From CAJCIY01 sp964245825 (GTDB lineage Bacteria > Actinomycetota > Actinomycetes > Mycobacteriales > CAJCIY01): 64,000 nt of DNA. The position numbers and the translations under genes are program-made. Shown piece by piece: positions 41,415-49,869 of the stretch (within the stretch, counting starts at the first letter, position 1; the number at the start of each line of letters is the position of its first letter). The stretch covers positions 114,583 to 178,582 of the forward strand of contig CAXTNT010000007.1 in NCBI GenBank assembly GCA_964245825.1, written 5' to 3'. The notes under the pieces were generated by a model that did no database searches, was not told the DNA's origin, and saw only the letters and a list, made by a program, of their open reading frames with translations.

Positions 41415-43265
41415 TCACTCGACGGTGACCGACTTCGCCAGGTTGCGCGGCCGGTCGACGTCCAGCCCGCGGGCCAGCGCGAAGTCCATCGCCAGCACCT
41501 GGAGCGGCACGGTGGTGACCAGGGGCGAGTACAGCGTCGGTGCTTGCGGCACCCGGACCACGTGCTCGGCGTAGGCCGTGACCGCGTCGTCGCCGTCCTC
41601 GGCCACCACGATCGTGTGCGCTCCACGCGCCCTGACCTCGGCGATGTTCGAGAGCACCTTCTGGTGCAGCACGCCGCGCGAGCGGGGCGAGGGCATGACC
41701 ACAACGACCGGAACGCCAGCCTCGATCAGCGCGATCGGCCCGTGCTTGAGCTCGCCGGCAGGGAAGCCCTCCGCATGCACGTACGCCAGCTCCTTGAGCT
41801 TCAGCGCTCCCTCGAGCGCGACGGGGTAGCCCACGTGGCGGCCGAGGAACAGCACGGTCCGCGACCCGGACAGCTCGCGCGCGAGGTCGGAGACCGGACC
41901 CATCCGGTCGAGGGTCTCGGCGATGAGGGCCGGCATCGCCTCCAGCGCGGCGTACTCGCGGGCCACCTCCTCGCCGTCCTTGGTGCCCAGCACGCGGGCC
42001 AGGGAGAGGCCGAGCAGCGACGTCGCGGTGATCTGGGCGAGGAGGCACTTGGTGGAGGCGACGCACACCTCGAGCCCGGCCCGCGTGTACAGGACGGCGT
42101 CGGCCTCGCGGGGGATCTGCGAGCCGTTGGTGTTGCTGATCGCCAGCACGCGAGCCTTCTGCGACTTGGCGTGCCGGACCGCCTCCAGCGTGTCGGCCGT
42201 CTCGCCCGACTGGCTGATCGCCACCACGAGGGTGTTCCGGTCCAGCACCGGGTCGCGGTAGCGGAACTCGCTGGAGAGCTCCACCTCGACCGGGATCCGG
42301 GTCCAGTGCTCGATCGCGTACTTCGCGAGCAGGCCCGCGTGGTACGTGGAGCCGCAGCCGACGACGAACACCTTGTCGATCTCGCGCAGGTCGTCGTCGG
42401 ACAGGCGCTCCTCGTCCAGGACGATCCGGCCGTCGGCCGTGAGGCGACCCCGCAGGGTGTCCTCGACCGCCGTCGGCTGCTCCAGGATCTCCTTCTGCAT
42501 GAAGAATTCGTGCCCCGACTTCTCGGCGGCGGCGAGGTCCCAGTCGACGTGGAAGCGGTGGCTCGTCGCCGGCCGGCCGTCGAACCCGGTGACCCGGTAG
42601 CCCCCCGGGCGTACCTCCACGACCTGGTCCTGGCCGAGCTCCACCGCATCCCGGGTGTGACCGATGAAGGCGGCGACGTCGCTGCCGAGGAACGTCTCCC
42701 CGTCGCCGACGCCGACCACCAGCGGGGAGGAGCGCCGGGCGCCGACGACCAGGTCTGGCTCTCCGGCGTGCGTGACCAGCAGGGTGAAGGCGCCCGCCAG
42801 GACGTTGACCACCGCGGTGAGCGCCGCAGCGAGACCTCGGACCGGGTCGTACGCCTCCTCCAGCAGGTGGGCCACCACCTCGGTGTCGGTGGCGCTCGCC
42901 AGCTCGTGCCCGCGGGCCTCCAGCTCGGCCCGCAGTGCCATGTGGTTCTCGATGATGCCGTTGTGCACGACGGCGAGGGCGCCGGTGCAGTCCAGGTGCG
43001 GGTGGGCGTTGCCGTCGGTGGGGCCGCCGTGGGTGGCCCAGCGGGTGTGCCCCATGCCGGTACGCCCGGGCATCGGCGCGGACTCGCCCAGCAGCTTCTC
43101 CAGGTTGGCCAGCTCGCCGGCCTTGCGCGCGGTGCGCAGCACGCCGTCCTCGCCCACGATCGCCACCCCGGCGGAGTCGTAGCCGCGGTACTCCAGGCGG
43201 CGTAGACCCTCGAGGCAGACCTCGAGCGCGGGCTTGGAGCCGACGTAGCCGACGATGCCGCACAC
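41415..43265 (-). CDS. glmS: GlmS, glutamine-fructose-6-phosphate aminotransferase
   Basis: GlmS makes glucosamine-6-phosphate, the first step to UDP-GlcNAc. It has an N-terminal glutaminase domain with the Cys nucleophile directly after the initiator (CGIVGYVG), RRLEYRGYDSAG, HTRWATHG and then two SIS sugar-isomerase domains (SQSGETADT, LGRHVGYPVALEGALKLKE) to the end VDRPRNLAKSVTVE. Start GTG 43265 is dictated by the need for Cys at position 2; an upstream ATG would bury it. 616 residues. TACCGT lies 7 nt upstream, a leaderless layout. Confidence 0.97.
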   Translation of the reverse strand: MCGIVGYVGSKPALEVCLEGLRRLEYRGYDSAGVAIVGEDGVLRTARKAGELANLEKLLGESAPMPGRTGMGHTRWATHGGPTDGNAHPHLDCTGALAVVHNGIIENHMALRAELEARGHELASATDTEVVAHLLEEAYDPVRGLAAALTAVVNVLAGAFTLLVTHAGEPDLVVGARRSSPLVVGVGDGETFLGSDVAAFIGHTRDAVELGQDQVVEVRPGGYRVTGFDGRPATSHRFHVDWDLAAAEKSGHEFFMQKEILEQPTAVEDTLRGRLTADGRIVLDEERLSDDDLREIDKVFVVGCGSTYHAGLLAKYAIEHWTRIPVEVELSSEFRYRDPVLDRNTLVVAISQSGETADTLEAVRHAKSQKARVLAISNTNGSQIPREADAVLYTRAGLEVCVASTKCLLAQITATSLLGLSLARVLGTKDGEEVAREYAALEAMPALIAETLDRMGPVSDLARELSGSRTVLFLGRHVGYPVALEGALKLKELAYVHAEGFPAGELKHGPIALIEAGVPVVVVMPSPRSRGVLHQKVLSNIAEVRARGAHTIVVAEDGDDAVTAYAEHVVRVPQAPTLYSPLVTTVPLQVLAMDFALARGLDVDRPRNLAKSVTVE

Positions 43266-43272
43266 GGCGATC

Positions 43273-43278
43273 ACGGTA
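43273..43278 (-). promoter_or_regulatory. leaderless -10 box of glmS
   Basis: TACCGT read leftward sits 7 nt before the glmS GTG, inside the 22-bp glmM-glmS gap, suggesting a second entry point for transcription of glmS-nnr. Confidence 0.45.
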
Positions 43279-43287
43279 GCCGCCGGG

Positions 43288-44616
43288 TCAGCCCGCGGCG
43301 CGCACCGCCGCGGCGACCAGCTCGGCGCACGCCTCCGCCTCCTGCTGACTGCCCGCCTCGACCATGACGCGGACGAGGCCCTCGGTGCCGCTCGGCCGGA
43401 GCAGCACCCGGCCGGCGTCGCCGAGACGGAGCTCGGCGGCGGCCACCGCCGCGAGCACGGCCGGCGCCGAGGCGACCCGCCGGTCGGCGACGGGGACGTT
43501 GTGCAGGACCTGCGGCAGTCGCGTCATCACGGCGGCGAGATCCGCGAGGTCGCGACGGGTGGCCGCAACCCGCTGCAGCAGCGCCAGGCCGGTGAAGATG
43601 CCGTCGCCGGTGGTGGCCAGGTCGGCGAAGACCAGGTGACCCGACTGCTCGCCGCCGAGCGCCAGATCGTGCTCGCGCATCGCCGCCAGCACGTAGCGGT
43701 CACCGACCGCCGTCTGCACGACGGCGATCCCCGCCCCGGCCATCGCCCGGGTGAAGCCGAGGTTGGTCATCACCGTCGTCACCACGGTGTCGCCGCGCAG
43801 GGCGCCCCGCTCCTGCAGCGCCAGGGCGCAGATGGCGAGGATGGCGTCGCCGTCCACCACCCGGCCCTCGCGGTCGACCGCCAGGCAGCGGTCGGCGTCC
43901 CCGTCGTGCGCCAGGCCGAGGTCGGCGCCGGCCGCGACCACCGCGGCGCGCAGCGGACCGAGATGGGTGGAGCCGACCCCGTCGTTGATGTTGAGGCCGT
44001 CGGGCTCGCAGCCGAGGCAGAGCACGTCGGCGCCGGCCTTGCGGTAGACCTCGGGACCGATGGTCGAGGCCGCCCCGTGCGCCGCGTCGACGACGATGCG
44101 CATGCCGGCCAGCGAGACGTCGACCGACCCGAGCAGGTGCTCCGCGTAGCGCTCGGCCGCGCCGTCGAGCACGCGGACGCGACCGACGCCCGCGCCGACC
44201 GGACGGTCCCACTCCTCGCGCAGCCGGCTCTCGATCTCGTCCTCGACGGCGTCGGCGAGCTTGTGGCCGCCCGCGCCGAAGAACTTCACGCCGTTGTCCG
44301 GCATCGGGTTGTGCGAGGCCGACAGCATCACTCCGAGGTCGGCGCCGACCGCCGCGGTGAGATAGGCGACCGCGGGGGTGGGCAGCACACCCACCAGCAG
44401 CACGTCGGTGCCGGCCGAGGTGAGCCCGGCGACCACCGCCGCCTCGAGCATCTCCCCCGACGCGCGCGGGTCGCGACCCACGACCGCGACCTGGCGCCGG
44501 GCGCCACCGTGGTCGAGCACCTCCGCCGCCGCCAGCCCGAGCGACATGGCGAGCTGGGGTGACAGGTCCGCGTTGGCCAGCCCGCGGACCCCGTCGGTGC
44601 CGAACAGACGGGGCAC
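43288..44616 (-). CDS. glmM: GlmM, phosphoglucosamine mutase
   Basis: GlmM converts GlcN-6-P to GlcN-1-P in UDP-GlcNAc synthesis. The 442 residues carry RLFGTDGVRG at the start, the phosphoserine loop MLSASHNPMPDNG, metal loop DGDADRCLAVD, sugar loop GGEQSGH and phosphate site RPSGTEGLVRVM. GTG 44616 is 8 nt after rpsI. With glmS it forms the amino-sugar pair behind the L13/S9 genes. Confidence 0.97.
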   Translation of the reverse strand: MPRLFGTDGVRGLANADLSPQLAMSLGLAAAEVLDHGGARRQVAVVGRDPRASGEMLEAAVVAGLTSAGTDVLLVGVLPTPAVAYLTAAVGADLGVMLSASHNPMPDNGVKFFGAGGHKLADAVEDEIESRLREEWDRPVGAGVGRVRVLDGAAERYAEHLLGSVDVSLAGMRIVVDAAHGAASTIGPEVYRKAGADVLCLGCEPDGLNINDGVGSTHLGPLRAAVVAAGADLGLAHDGDADRCLAVDREGRVVDGDAILAICALALQERGALRGDTVVTTVMTNLGFTRAMAGAGIAVVQTAVGDRYVLAAMREHDLALGGEQSGHLVFADLATTGDGIFTGLALLQRVAATRRDLADLAAVMTRLPQVLHNVPVADRRVASAPAVLAAVAAAELRLGDAGRVLLRPSGTEGLVRVMVEAGSQQEAEACAELVAAAVRAAG

Positions 44617-44624
44617 CGGGCGAC

Positions 44625-45050
44625 TCAGCGCTTGGAGTACTGCGGGGCCTTGCGAGCCTTCTTCAAGCCGTACTTCTTGCGCTCCTTGACCCGGGCGTCG
44701 CGGGTGAGGAAGCCGGCCTTCTTGAGCTGGTCGCGACTCTCGTCGACGATCTCGATGAGCCCCCGGGCGATGCCGAGGCGCAGCGCGCCGGCCTGGCCGG
44801 AGACACCGCCACCGTGGATCAGGGCGATGACGTCGTACGTGTCACCGATCTCGAGCTGGGTGAACGGGTCCCGGACGGTCTGCTGGTGCACCTTGTTCGG
44901 GAAGTAGTCCTCGAGGGTGCGGCCGTTGATGGTCCAGACGCCGGTGCCGCTGATGATGCGGACGCGCGCGACCGCCTCCTTGCGGCGACCCACGGTGCGC
45001 GTGAGGTCCGGCGACTTCGCGGGCCGGACGGCTTCGGTGCTGACTGCCAC
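44625..45050 (-). CDS. rpsI: 30S ribosomal protein S9
   Basis: Ribosomal protein uS9, 141 residues. The fold begins at VGRRKEAVARVRI and ends with the tRNA-contacting tail KYGLKKARKAPQYSKR. The first 15 residues are an extra N-terminal segment common in Actinobacteria. GTG 45050 has AAGGAG 4 nt upstream and follows rplM by 29 nt. Confidence 0.97.
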   Translation of the reverse strand: MAVSTEAVRPAKSPDLTRTVGRRKEAVARVRIISGTGVWTINGRTLEDYFPNKVHQQTVRDPFTQLEIGDTYDVIALIHGGGVSGQAGALRLGIARGLIEIVDESRDQLKKAGFLTRDARVKERKKYGLKKARKAPQYSKR

Positions 45051-45079
45051 GGTTCTCCTTGTTCCTGGTTTCCTGCGGC

Positions 45080-45541
45080 TCAGCGGGCGGTGGGCACGAG
45101 CTGGGCGAGCTGGACGATCTCGTACGGCACGGGTTGCTGTGCCTGGTGCGGGTGGGTGGGTCCCGGATAGACCTTGAGCTTGGTGCCCATGTGTCGCCCC
45201 AGCGTGGTGTGCGGCAGCATGCCCTTGACGGCGCGCTCGACCACAGAGGCCGGGCGGGTCGCCAGCAGGTCGGCGTACGACGTCGAGGTGAGGCCGCCCG
45301 GGTAGCCGGAGTGGTGGTGGTAGCGCGACTGCGCCGCCTTGTTGCCGGTCATCACGACCTTGGCCGCGTTCACGATGACCACGAAGTCGCCGGTGTCCAG
45401 GTGCGGGGCGTAGTACGCCTTGTGCTTGCCGCGCAGCAGCGCCGCGGCGTGGCTGGCCAGTCGGCCGAGCACGATGCCGTCGGCGTCCAGGAGGTGCCAG
45501 GCCTGGGTCACGTCTGCCGGCTTGGGCTGGTAGGTGCGCAC
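45080..45541 (-). CDS. rplM: 50S ribosomal protein L13
   Basis: Ribosomal protein uL13, 153 residues: WHLLDADGIVLGRLAS, LRGKHKAYYAPHLDTGDFV, NAAKVVMTGNK and AVKGMLPHTTLGR. GTG 45541 was chosen at the family's RTYQPKP start. It heads the rplM-rpsI-glmM-glmS-nnr operon; the 260-bp divergent region to bfd must hold its promoter, of which only TAGTAG/TAGTCT-like -10 candidates near 45708-45716 can be pointed to. Confidence 0.97.
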   Translation of the reverse strand: MRTYQPKPADVTQAWHLLDADGIVLGRLASHAAALLRGKHKAYYAPHLDTGDFVVIVNAAKVVMTGNKAAQSRYHHHSGYPGGLTSTSYADLLATRPASVVERAVKGMLPHTTLGRHMGTKLKVYPGPTHPHQAQQPVPYEIVQLAQLVPTAR

Positions 45542-45741
45542 GTCGGGTCTCTTCGCATCTCTCGTCGCAGGCTGCCCGGGTCGGCACCCAGCCTCGCCGC
45601 GGCGGGCGGGCTGCGCACGACGGCGGGCCGGTCTTCGAGCTTGGGGGCTGGCTGCTCGCGGCCCGGACCCGGGGGACTCTCCCGGGCGCACGCGCCAGCC
45701 GCCAAGACTACTACATGCGCGGTCGACTGGACCTCGCCACC

Positions 45742-45778
45742 TTGACAGCGCCCCGCGCATGAGGTGAGGTATACCTAA
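45742..45778 (+). promoter_or_regulatory. bfd-bfr promoter with DtxR/IdeR-type iron box
   Basis: TTGACA (45742-45747) is followed after 17 bp by TGAGGT (45765-45770). Over the -10 lies TGAGGTGAGGTATACCTAA (45760-45778), which matches 14 of 19 positions of the DtxR/IdeR consensus. A bound repressor-iron complex would cover the -10, so the genes should be iron-controlled. Confidence 0.6.
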
Positions 45779-45801
45779 CCAACACCGGGGAGGGTCTGGA
45801 C

Positions 45802-45999
45802 GTGTACGCCTGCATCTGTCACGCGGTCACCGAGCAGCGGGTCCGCGCCTGCGCCGGTGGCGGCCTCCGTCAGGTGGTGACGGCGACCCGCGCCGGGTCC
45901 GGCTGCGGCAGCTGCGTCCAGCGCCTGCGCGCACTGCTCGAGCAGCCGCATGTCGAGGTCGGCACGGACGTCGGGAACAAGGCCGCGTCCGCCGCCTGA
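45802..45999 (+). CDS. bfd: Bfd, bacterioferritin-associated ferredoxin
   Basis: A 65-residue [2Fe-2S] protein that docks on bacterioferritin and passes electrons to the core to release iron. The four cluster Cys are in YACICHAV (CxC) and GSGCGSCVQR (CxxC). GTG 45802 has GGGGAGGG 8 nt upstream. It lies 19 bp before bfr and behind the iron box. The C-terminal 20 residues after the fold are not conserved. Confidence 0.9.
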   Translation: MYACICHAVTEQRVRACAGGGLRQVVTATRAGSGCGSCVQRLRALLEQPHVEVGTDVGNKAASAA

Positions 46000-46006
46000 G
46001 GGCCGC

Positions 46007-46012
46007 TAGCCT
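46007..46012 (+). promoter_or_regulatory. leaderless -10 box of bfr
   Basis: TAGCCT lies 6 nt before the bfr ATG, so bfr may be transcribed without bfd as well as with it. Confidence 0.5.
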
Positions 46013-46018
46013 GCGACC

Positions 46019-46504
46019 ATGGACGGTTCCACCGAGGTCATCGCGCTGCTGAACGACCAGCTGACCGCCGAGCTCACCGCGATCAACCAGTACTTCCTGC
46101 ACGCCAAGATGCAGGAGCACTGGGGCTACACCCGGCTCGCGGCCTGGACGCGTCGGGAGTCGCTCGAGGAGATGGCCCACGCCGAGCTGCTCACCAACCG
46201 CATCCTCATGCTCGGTGGCCTGCCCAACTACCAGCGGCTGCTGCCCCTGAACGTCGGCCAGAACGTCGACGAGCAGCTACGTGCCGACCTGGCCTCCGAG
46301 TACGAGGTGCTCCCCCAATTGCGCAGCGCCGCGACCACGTGCCGGACCGGCGAAGACATCGTCTCGGCCCTGCTGTTCGAGGAGATCCTGCGCGCGGAGG
46401 AGCAGCACGTGGACCACCTCGAGACCGAGCTGCACCTCGCCGAGCAGCTGGGTCCGCAGTTGTACCTGGCGCAGCTGCGGGGCGAGCCCGGCAGCGGGAC
46501 CTGA
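46019..46504 (+). CDS. bfr: bacterioferritin
   Basis: A 24-mer iron-storage protein, 161 residues. Ferroxidase ligands are seen in LTAELTAINQYFLH (Glu), ESLEEMAHAELL (Glu, His) and EEILRAEEQHVDHLE (Glu, His). The Met in LEEMAHAE is at the haem-ligand position, so it should bind haem at the subunit interface. Its stop abuts the convergent ABC-F stop within TGATCA. Confidence 0.94.
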   Translation: MDGSTEVIALLNDQLTAELTAINQYFLHAKMQEHWGYTRLAAWTRRESLEEMAHAELLTNRILMLGGLPNYQRLLPLNVGQNVDEQLRADLASEYEVLPQLRSAATTCRTGEDIVSALLFEEILRAEEQHVDHLETELHLAEQLGPQLYLAQLRGEPGSGT

Positions 46505-48124
46505 TCAGGCCGGCCGCAGCCGCCGCCGCTCGTCCCACACCGGCCCGTCGGTCTCCCGGACCGTGCCGTCGGCCGCCACCAGCAGGAAGCGGTCCAGCGA
46601 CCGGGCGAACCAGCGGTCGTGGGTGACGGCGACGACGGTGCCCTCGAAGCGCTCCAGCCCCGCCTGGAGGGCTTCGGCCGACGCCAGGTCGAGGTTGTCG
46701 GTCGGTTCGTCCAGAAGCAGCAGCGTCGAGCCGGCCAGCTCGAGCAGCAGCACCTGGAAGCGGGCCTGCTGCCCGCCCGACAGCGCGTCGAAGGCCTGGT
46801 CGGCGGCCCCGTGCAGGGCGTACCGGCGGAGCGCGGCCACCGCCTTGCCCCGCTCCAGCCCGTCCCGGTCGCCCTCGCCGCGATGCAGCACCTCGACCAG
46901 GGTGCGGCCCGCCAGCTCGGGGTGCTCGTGGGTCTGCGCGAACAGCCCCGGCACCACGCGGGCGCCGAGCTTCCAGTCCCCCTCGTGGGCGACGGGGTTG
47001 CCGGCCAGCAGTCGCAGCAGGTGCGATTTGCCGCTGCCGTTGGCGCCCAGCAGCCCCACCCGCTCCCCGTAGAACACCTCCAGGTCGAAGGGCTCCAGCA
47101 GCCCGGGGAGCGTGAGCTGCGCGGCGGTGATCGCGCGCAGACCGGTACGCCCGCCCCGCAGGCGCATGGTCACGGGGTCGCTCGTGGGGGGCGGTGGCGG
47201 CGGCCCGGCCTCCTCGTACTTGGCCAGCCGGGTCTGCATGGCGTGGTAACGGCTGGCCATGTCCGGGCTGATCCGGGCCTGCTGGCGGAGCGTGAAGACG
47301 AGCTGGCGGAGCCGCTCGTGCTCCTCGTCCCAGCGGCGTAGCAGCTCCGCCCGTCGGGCGTGCCGGGCTGCCCGCGCCTCGGCCCACGTCGCGAAGCCGC
47401 CGCCGTGCGTCCAGGCCTCCCGGCCCTCCAGGGTCACCACCCGGGTCGCCGAGCGCGCGAGCAGCTCGCGGTCGTGCGAGACGAACAGCACCGTCTTGCG
47501 GGTGGCGGCGAGCTGCTCCTCGAGCCAGGTCTTGCCACGTACGTCGAGGTAGTTGTCCGGCTCGTCGAGCAGCAGCACCTGCGCCGGGCCGGCCAGCAGC
47601 GACTCCAGCACGAGCCGCTTCTGCTCACCGCCCGAGAGCTGCCGGACCGGCCGGTGCTGGCTGAGCGCGTACGGCTGGCCGAGCGAGGACACGGTGGCCG
47701 CGTCGAAGCCGACCTCGGCGTCGTACCCCCCGGCATCGGCGTAGTCGGCGAGCGCCTGCGCGTACCGGAGCTGGACCGGCTCGTCGTCGGTGTCCATCAG
47801 CAGCAGCTCGACCGCGTCGAGCTCGGCGGCCGCCGCCCGGATCGCCGGCGGGCTCACCCCGAGCAGCAGGTCGCGCACGGTGGAGGCGTCCCGGACGCTG
47901 CCGACGAACTGCCGCATCACGCCGAGCCCGCCGGTCACCGTCACCGAGCCGGACTGCACCGGCAGGTCGCCCGCGATCAGCCGCAGCAGCGTGGTCTTGC
48001 CCGAGCCGTTGTCCCCGACCAGCGCGGTGACGCTGCCCTCGTCGACGCGGAAGCCCACGTCCGCCAGCAGCAGCCGGCCGTCGGGCAGCGCATGGCTCAG
48101 GTGCCCGACCTCGAGGAACCCCAC
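46505..48124 (-). CDS. ABC-F family ATPase
   Basis: A 539-residue soluble protein with two ABC domains and no membrane helix, the ABC-F layout of ribosome-associated ATPases that rescue or protect translating ribosomes. Domain 1: GDNGSGKTTLLRLIAG, LSGGEQKRLVLESLL, VLLLDEPDN. Charged linker around 250-330. Domain 2: GANGSGKSHLLRLLAG, LSGGQQARFQVLLLEL, LLLLDEPTDNLDL. GTG 48124 was chosen as the start of FLEVGHLSHAL; an ATG at 48193 overlapping truA would add 23 residues. Antibiotic protection versus housekeeping cannot be told. Confidence 0.9.
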   Translation of the reverse strand: MGFLEVGHLSHALPDGRLLLADVGFRVDEGSVTALVGDNGSGKTTLLRLIAGDLPVQSGSVTVTGGLGVMRQFVGSVRDASTVRDLLLGVSPPAIRAAAAELDAVELLLMDTDDEPVQLRYAQALADYADAGGYDAEVGFDAATVSSLGQPYALSQHRPVRQLSGGEQKRLVLESLLAGPAQVLLLDEPDNYLDVRGKTWLEEQLAATRKTVLFVSHDRELLARSATRVVTLEGREAWTHGGGFATWAEARAARHARRAELLRRWDEEHERLRQLVFTLRQQARISPDMASRYHAMQTRLAKYEEAGPPPPPPTSDPVTMRLRGGRTGLRAITAAQLTLPGLLEPFDLEVFYGERVGLLGANGSGKSHLLRLLAGNPVAHEGDWKLGARVVPGLFAQTHEHPELAGRTLVEVLHRGEGDRDGLERGKAVAALRRYALHGAADQAFDALSGGQQARFQVLLLELAGSTLLLLDEPTDNLDLASAEALQAGLERFEGTVVAVTHDRWFARSLDRFLLVAADGTVRETDGPVWDERRRLRPA

Positions 48125-48173
48125 GCCCCGCAGTCTCCCGCCCACGCGGCGATCCGTCAGCCGGGTTCGGCTC

Positions 48174-49100
48174 TCAGCAGCGCTGGTCGTCATCGAGGTC
48201 CCGGCGACGACGGGTCGCGGCGGCGCGGGCGGCGAGCTCGGCATCGGGCGGGTAACGCACGGCCGTCAGCGTGAGCCCGTGCGCCGGTGCGACCGGCACG
48301 TCGTCGGCGCGGGCCGTACGCGTCAGCAGCGACGCCGGCCACGTCGCGGGCCGACGCCCCTCGCCGACGGCCAGCAGCGCTCCGACGAGCGAGCGCACCA
48401 TCGCGTGGCAGAAGGCGTCCGCCTCGACCGCCGCCGTCAGCACGCCGGCGTCGTCCCGGGTCCAGGTCAGCGCCTGGAGCTCCCGGATGGTGGTGGCCCC
48501 GTCGCGGCGGCGGCAGTACGCGGCGAAATCGTGCAGCCCGAGCAGCGGCGCGGATGCCGCGGCGAGCGCCGCCGCATCGAGCGGACGCGGCCACGCCAGG
48601 GTGTCGCGGCGGCGCAGCGGGTCGCCCGGCCCGTCGACGACGCGGTAGGCGTACGCGCGGCTGGTCGCCGCGAAGCGGGCGTCGAACCCGGCCGGGGCCG
48701 GCGCGACCCCGGTGACCCGGACGTCGGCGGGCAGCAGCCCGTTCAGGGCGCGCACGGTGACCGCGGCCGCCTCGGGCACGTCGGCCTGGGCGACCTGGCC
48801 GGTGGCGTGCACGCCGGCATCCGTACGGCCGGCCACGACCAGCTGGACGGGTCCGCGGGCGAGGGTCTCGAGCACGGGGCGCAGCAGCCCCGCCACCGTG
48901 CGACGCCCGGGCTGCTCGGCCCAGCCGGAGAAGTCGGTGCCGTCGTAGCCGAGGTCGAGCCGCAGCCGCGTCGGCTCCGTCGTCCTACTCCGCGGCGGTG
49001 TCGTCGCCGGGCTCGCCGGCGGTGGCGTCGACCTCAGCCTCGCGGGGGAGCGAGTCGTCCGCGCTGCCCTGGGCGCCCTCGCTGGTCGGTTCGGGCACAT
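48174..49100 (-). CDS. truA: TruA, tRNA pseudouridine(38-40) synthase
   Basis: TruA makes pseudouridine at positions 38-40 of the tRNA anticodon stem. The catalytic Asp is in VAGRTDAGVHATGQVAQ; RLRLDLGYDGTDFSGWA begins the fold, and FCHAMVRSLVGALLAVGEG is the typical C-terminal block. The start is unresolved. No ATG, GTG or TTG lies in frame between the rplQ stop (48985) and the fold. The nearest canonical start is ATG 49100, inside rplQ, used here; it adds about 45 low-complexity residues. A CTG at 48965 would start right at the fold. Confidence 0.88.
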   Translation of the reverse strand: MCPNRPARAPRAARTTRSPARLRSTPPPASPATTPPRSRTTEPTRLRLDLGYDGTDFSGWAEQPGRRTVAGLLRPVLETLARGPVQLVVAGRTDAGVHATGQVAQADVPEAAAVTVRALNGLLPADVRVTGVAPAPAGFDARFAATSRAYAYRVVDGPGDPLRRRDTLAWPRPLDAAALAAASAPLLGLHDFAAYCRRRDGATTIRELQALTWTRDDAGVLTAAVEADAFCHAMVRSLVGALLAVGEGRRPATWPASLLTRTARADDVPVAPAHGLTLTAVRYPPDAELAARAAATRRRRDLDDDQRC

Positions 49101-49797
49101 CGGGCGTCTCGGCGCCCGCCGGCTCCGGAGCGGTCTCGACAACCGGCTCCGGCGCGGTCTCCACTGCCGGTGCGCTCTCGGCGGCAGGCGCGGTCTCGGC
49201 GGCGGGCGCCTCGGTCACGACCTCGGTGTCGCCACCCTCGGTGGGGACGGCGACCTGCTCGGGCGCAGCGCCGTCCGGGGCGGGCTCGGCGGCGGCGCGG
49301 GCGGCGACCGCCGCAGCGGTCGGGCTCTCGCCCGCCAGCTCCTCGGCCGCCTCACGGGTCGAGCCGCTGACCGCGGTCCGCTCGGTGTACGTCCCGCGGC
49401 GGGCGCGCTCGGCCTCGCCGACTGCCCGCTCGGCGAAGGTCTGCTCCTCGACCAGCTCGATGAGCGCCATCGGCGCGTTGTCTCCCTGGCGCGGCCCGAG
49501 CTTGGTGATCCGGGTGTAACCCCCGGGCCGGGTGGCGAACCGGGGCCCGATCTCGGCGAAGAGGCTGTGCACGACCGACTTGTCGGTGACGACGGTGAGC
49601 ACCTGACGGCGGGCATGCAGGTCGCCGCGCTTCGCGAAGGTGATCAGCTTCTCCGCGTACGGACGCAGTCGCTTGGCCCTGGCCTCGGTGGTGGTGATCC
49701 GCCCGTGCTCGAACAGCGCCGTCGCGAGGTTCGCGAGCATGTGCCGCTGGTGCGCGGGGCTGCCGCCCATGCGGGCGCCCTTGGTCGGCCTGGGCAT
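48985..49797 (-). CDS. rplQ: 50S ribosomal protein L17 with long acidic tail
   Basis: Ribosomal protein bL17. The first 120 residues are the normal protein (PRPTKGARMGGSPAHQRHML, TTEARAKRLRPYAEKLIT, GGYTRITKLGPRQGDNA). A further 150 residues rich in Ala, Pro, Glu and Thr follow, including imperfect repeats of the type ETAPEP and AETAPAAESAP, which is unusual in length even for Actinobacteria. The tail is acidic and probably disordered. 72 nt separate it from rpoA. Confidence 0.95.
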   Translation of the reverse strand: MPRPTKGARMGGSPAHQRHMLANLATALFEHGRITTTEARAKRLRPYAEKLITFAKRGDLHARRQVLTVVTDKSVVHSLFAEIGPRFATRPGGYTRITKLGPRQGDNAPMALIELVEEQTFAERAVGEAERARRGTYTERTAVSGSTREAAEELAGESPTAAAVAARAAAEPAPDGAAPEQVAVPTEGGDTEVVTEAPAAETAPAAESAPAVETAPEPVVETAPEPAGAETPDVPEPTSEGAQGSADDSLPREAEVDATAGEPGDDTAAE

Positions 49798-49869
49798 CTC
49801 GTCTACTCCTGCGGTGCGGTCGGATGGGACGGCCGGCGGCGGGACGGGCTGGGCCCGTCCCGCTGCCGG

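Noticed and set aside
45542..45741. Structured L13 leader before rplM
   Set aside because: Several GC-rich stems can be drawn but no conserved leader motif could be identified by eye.
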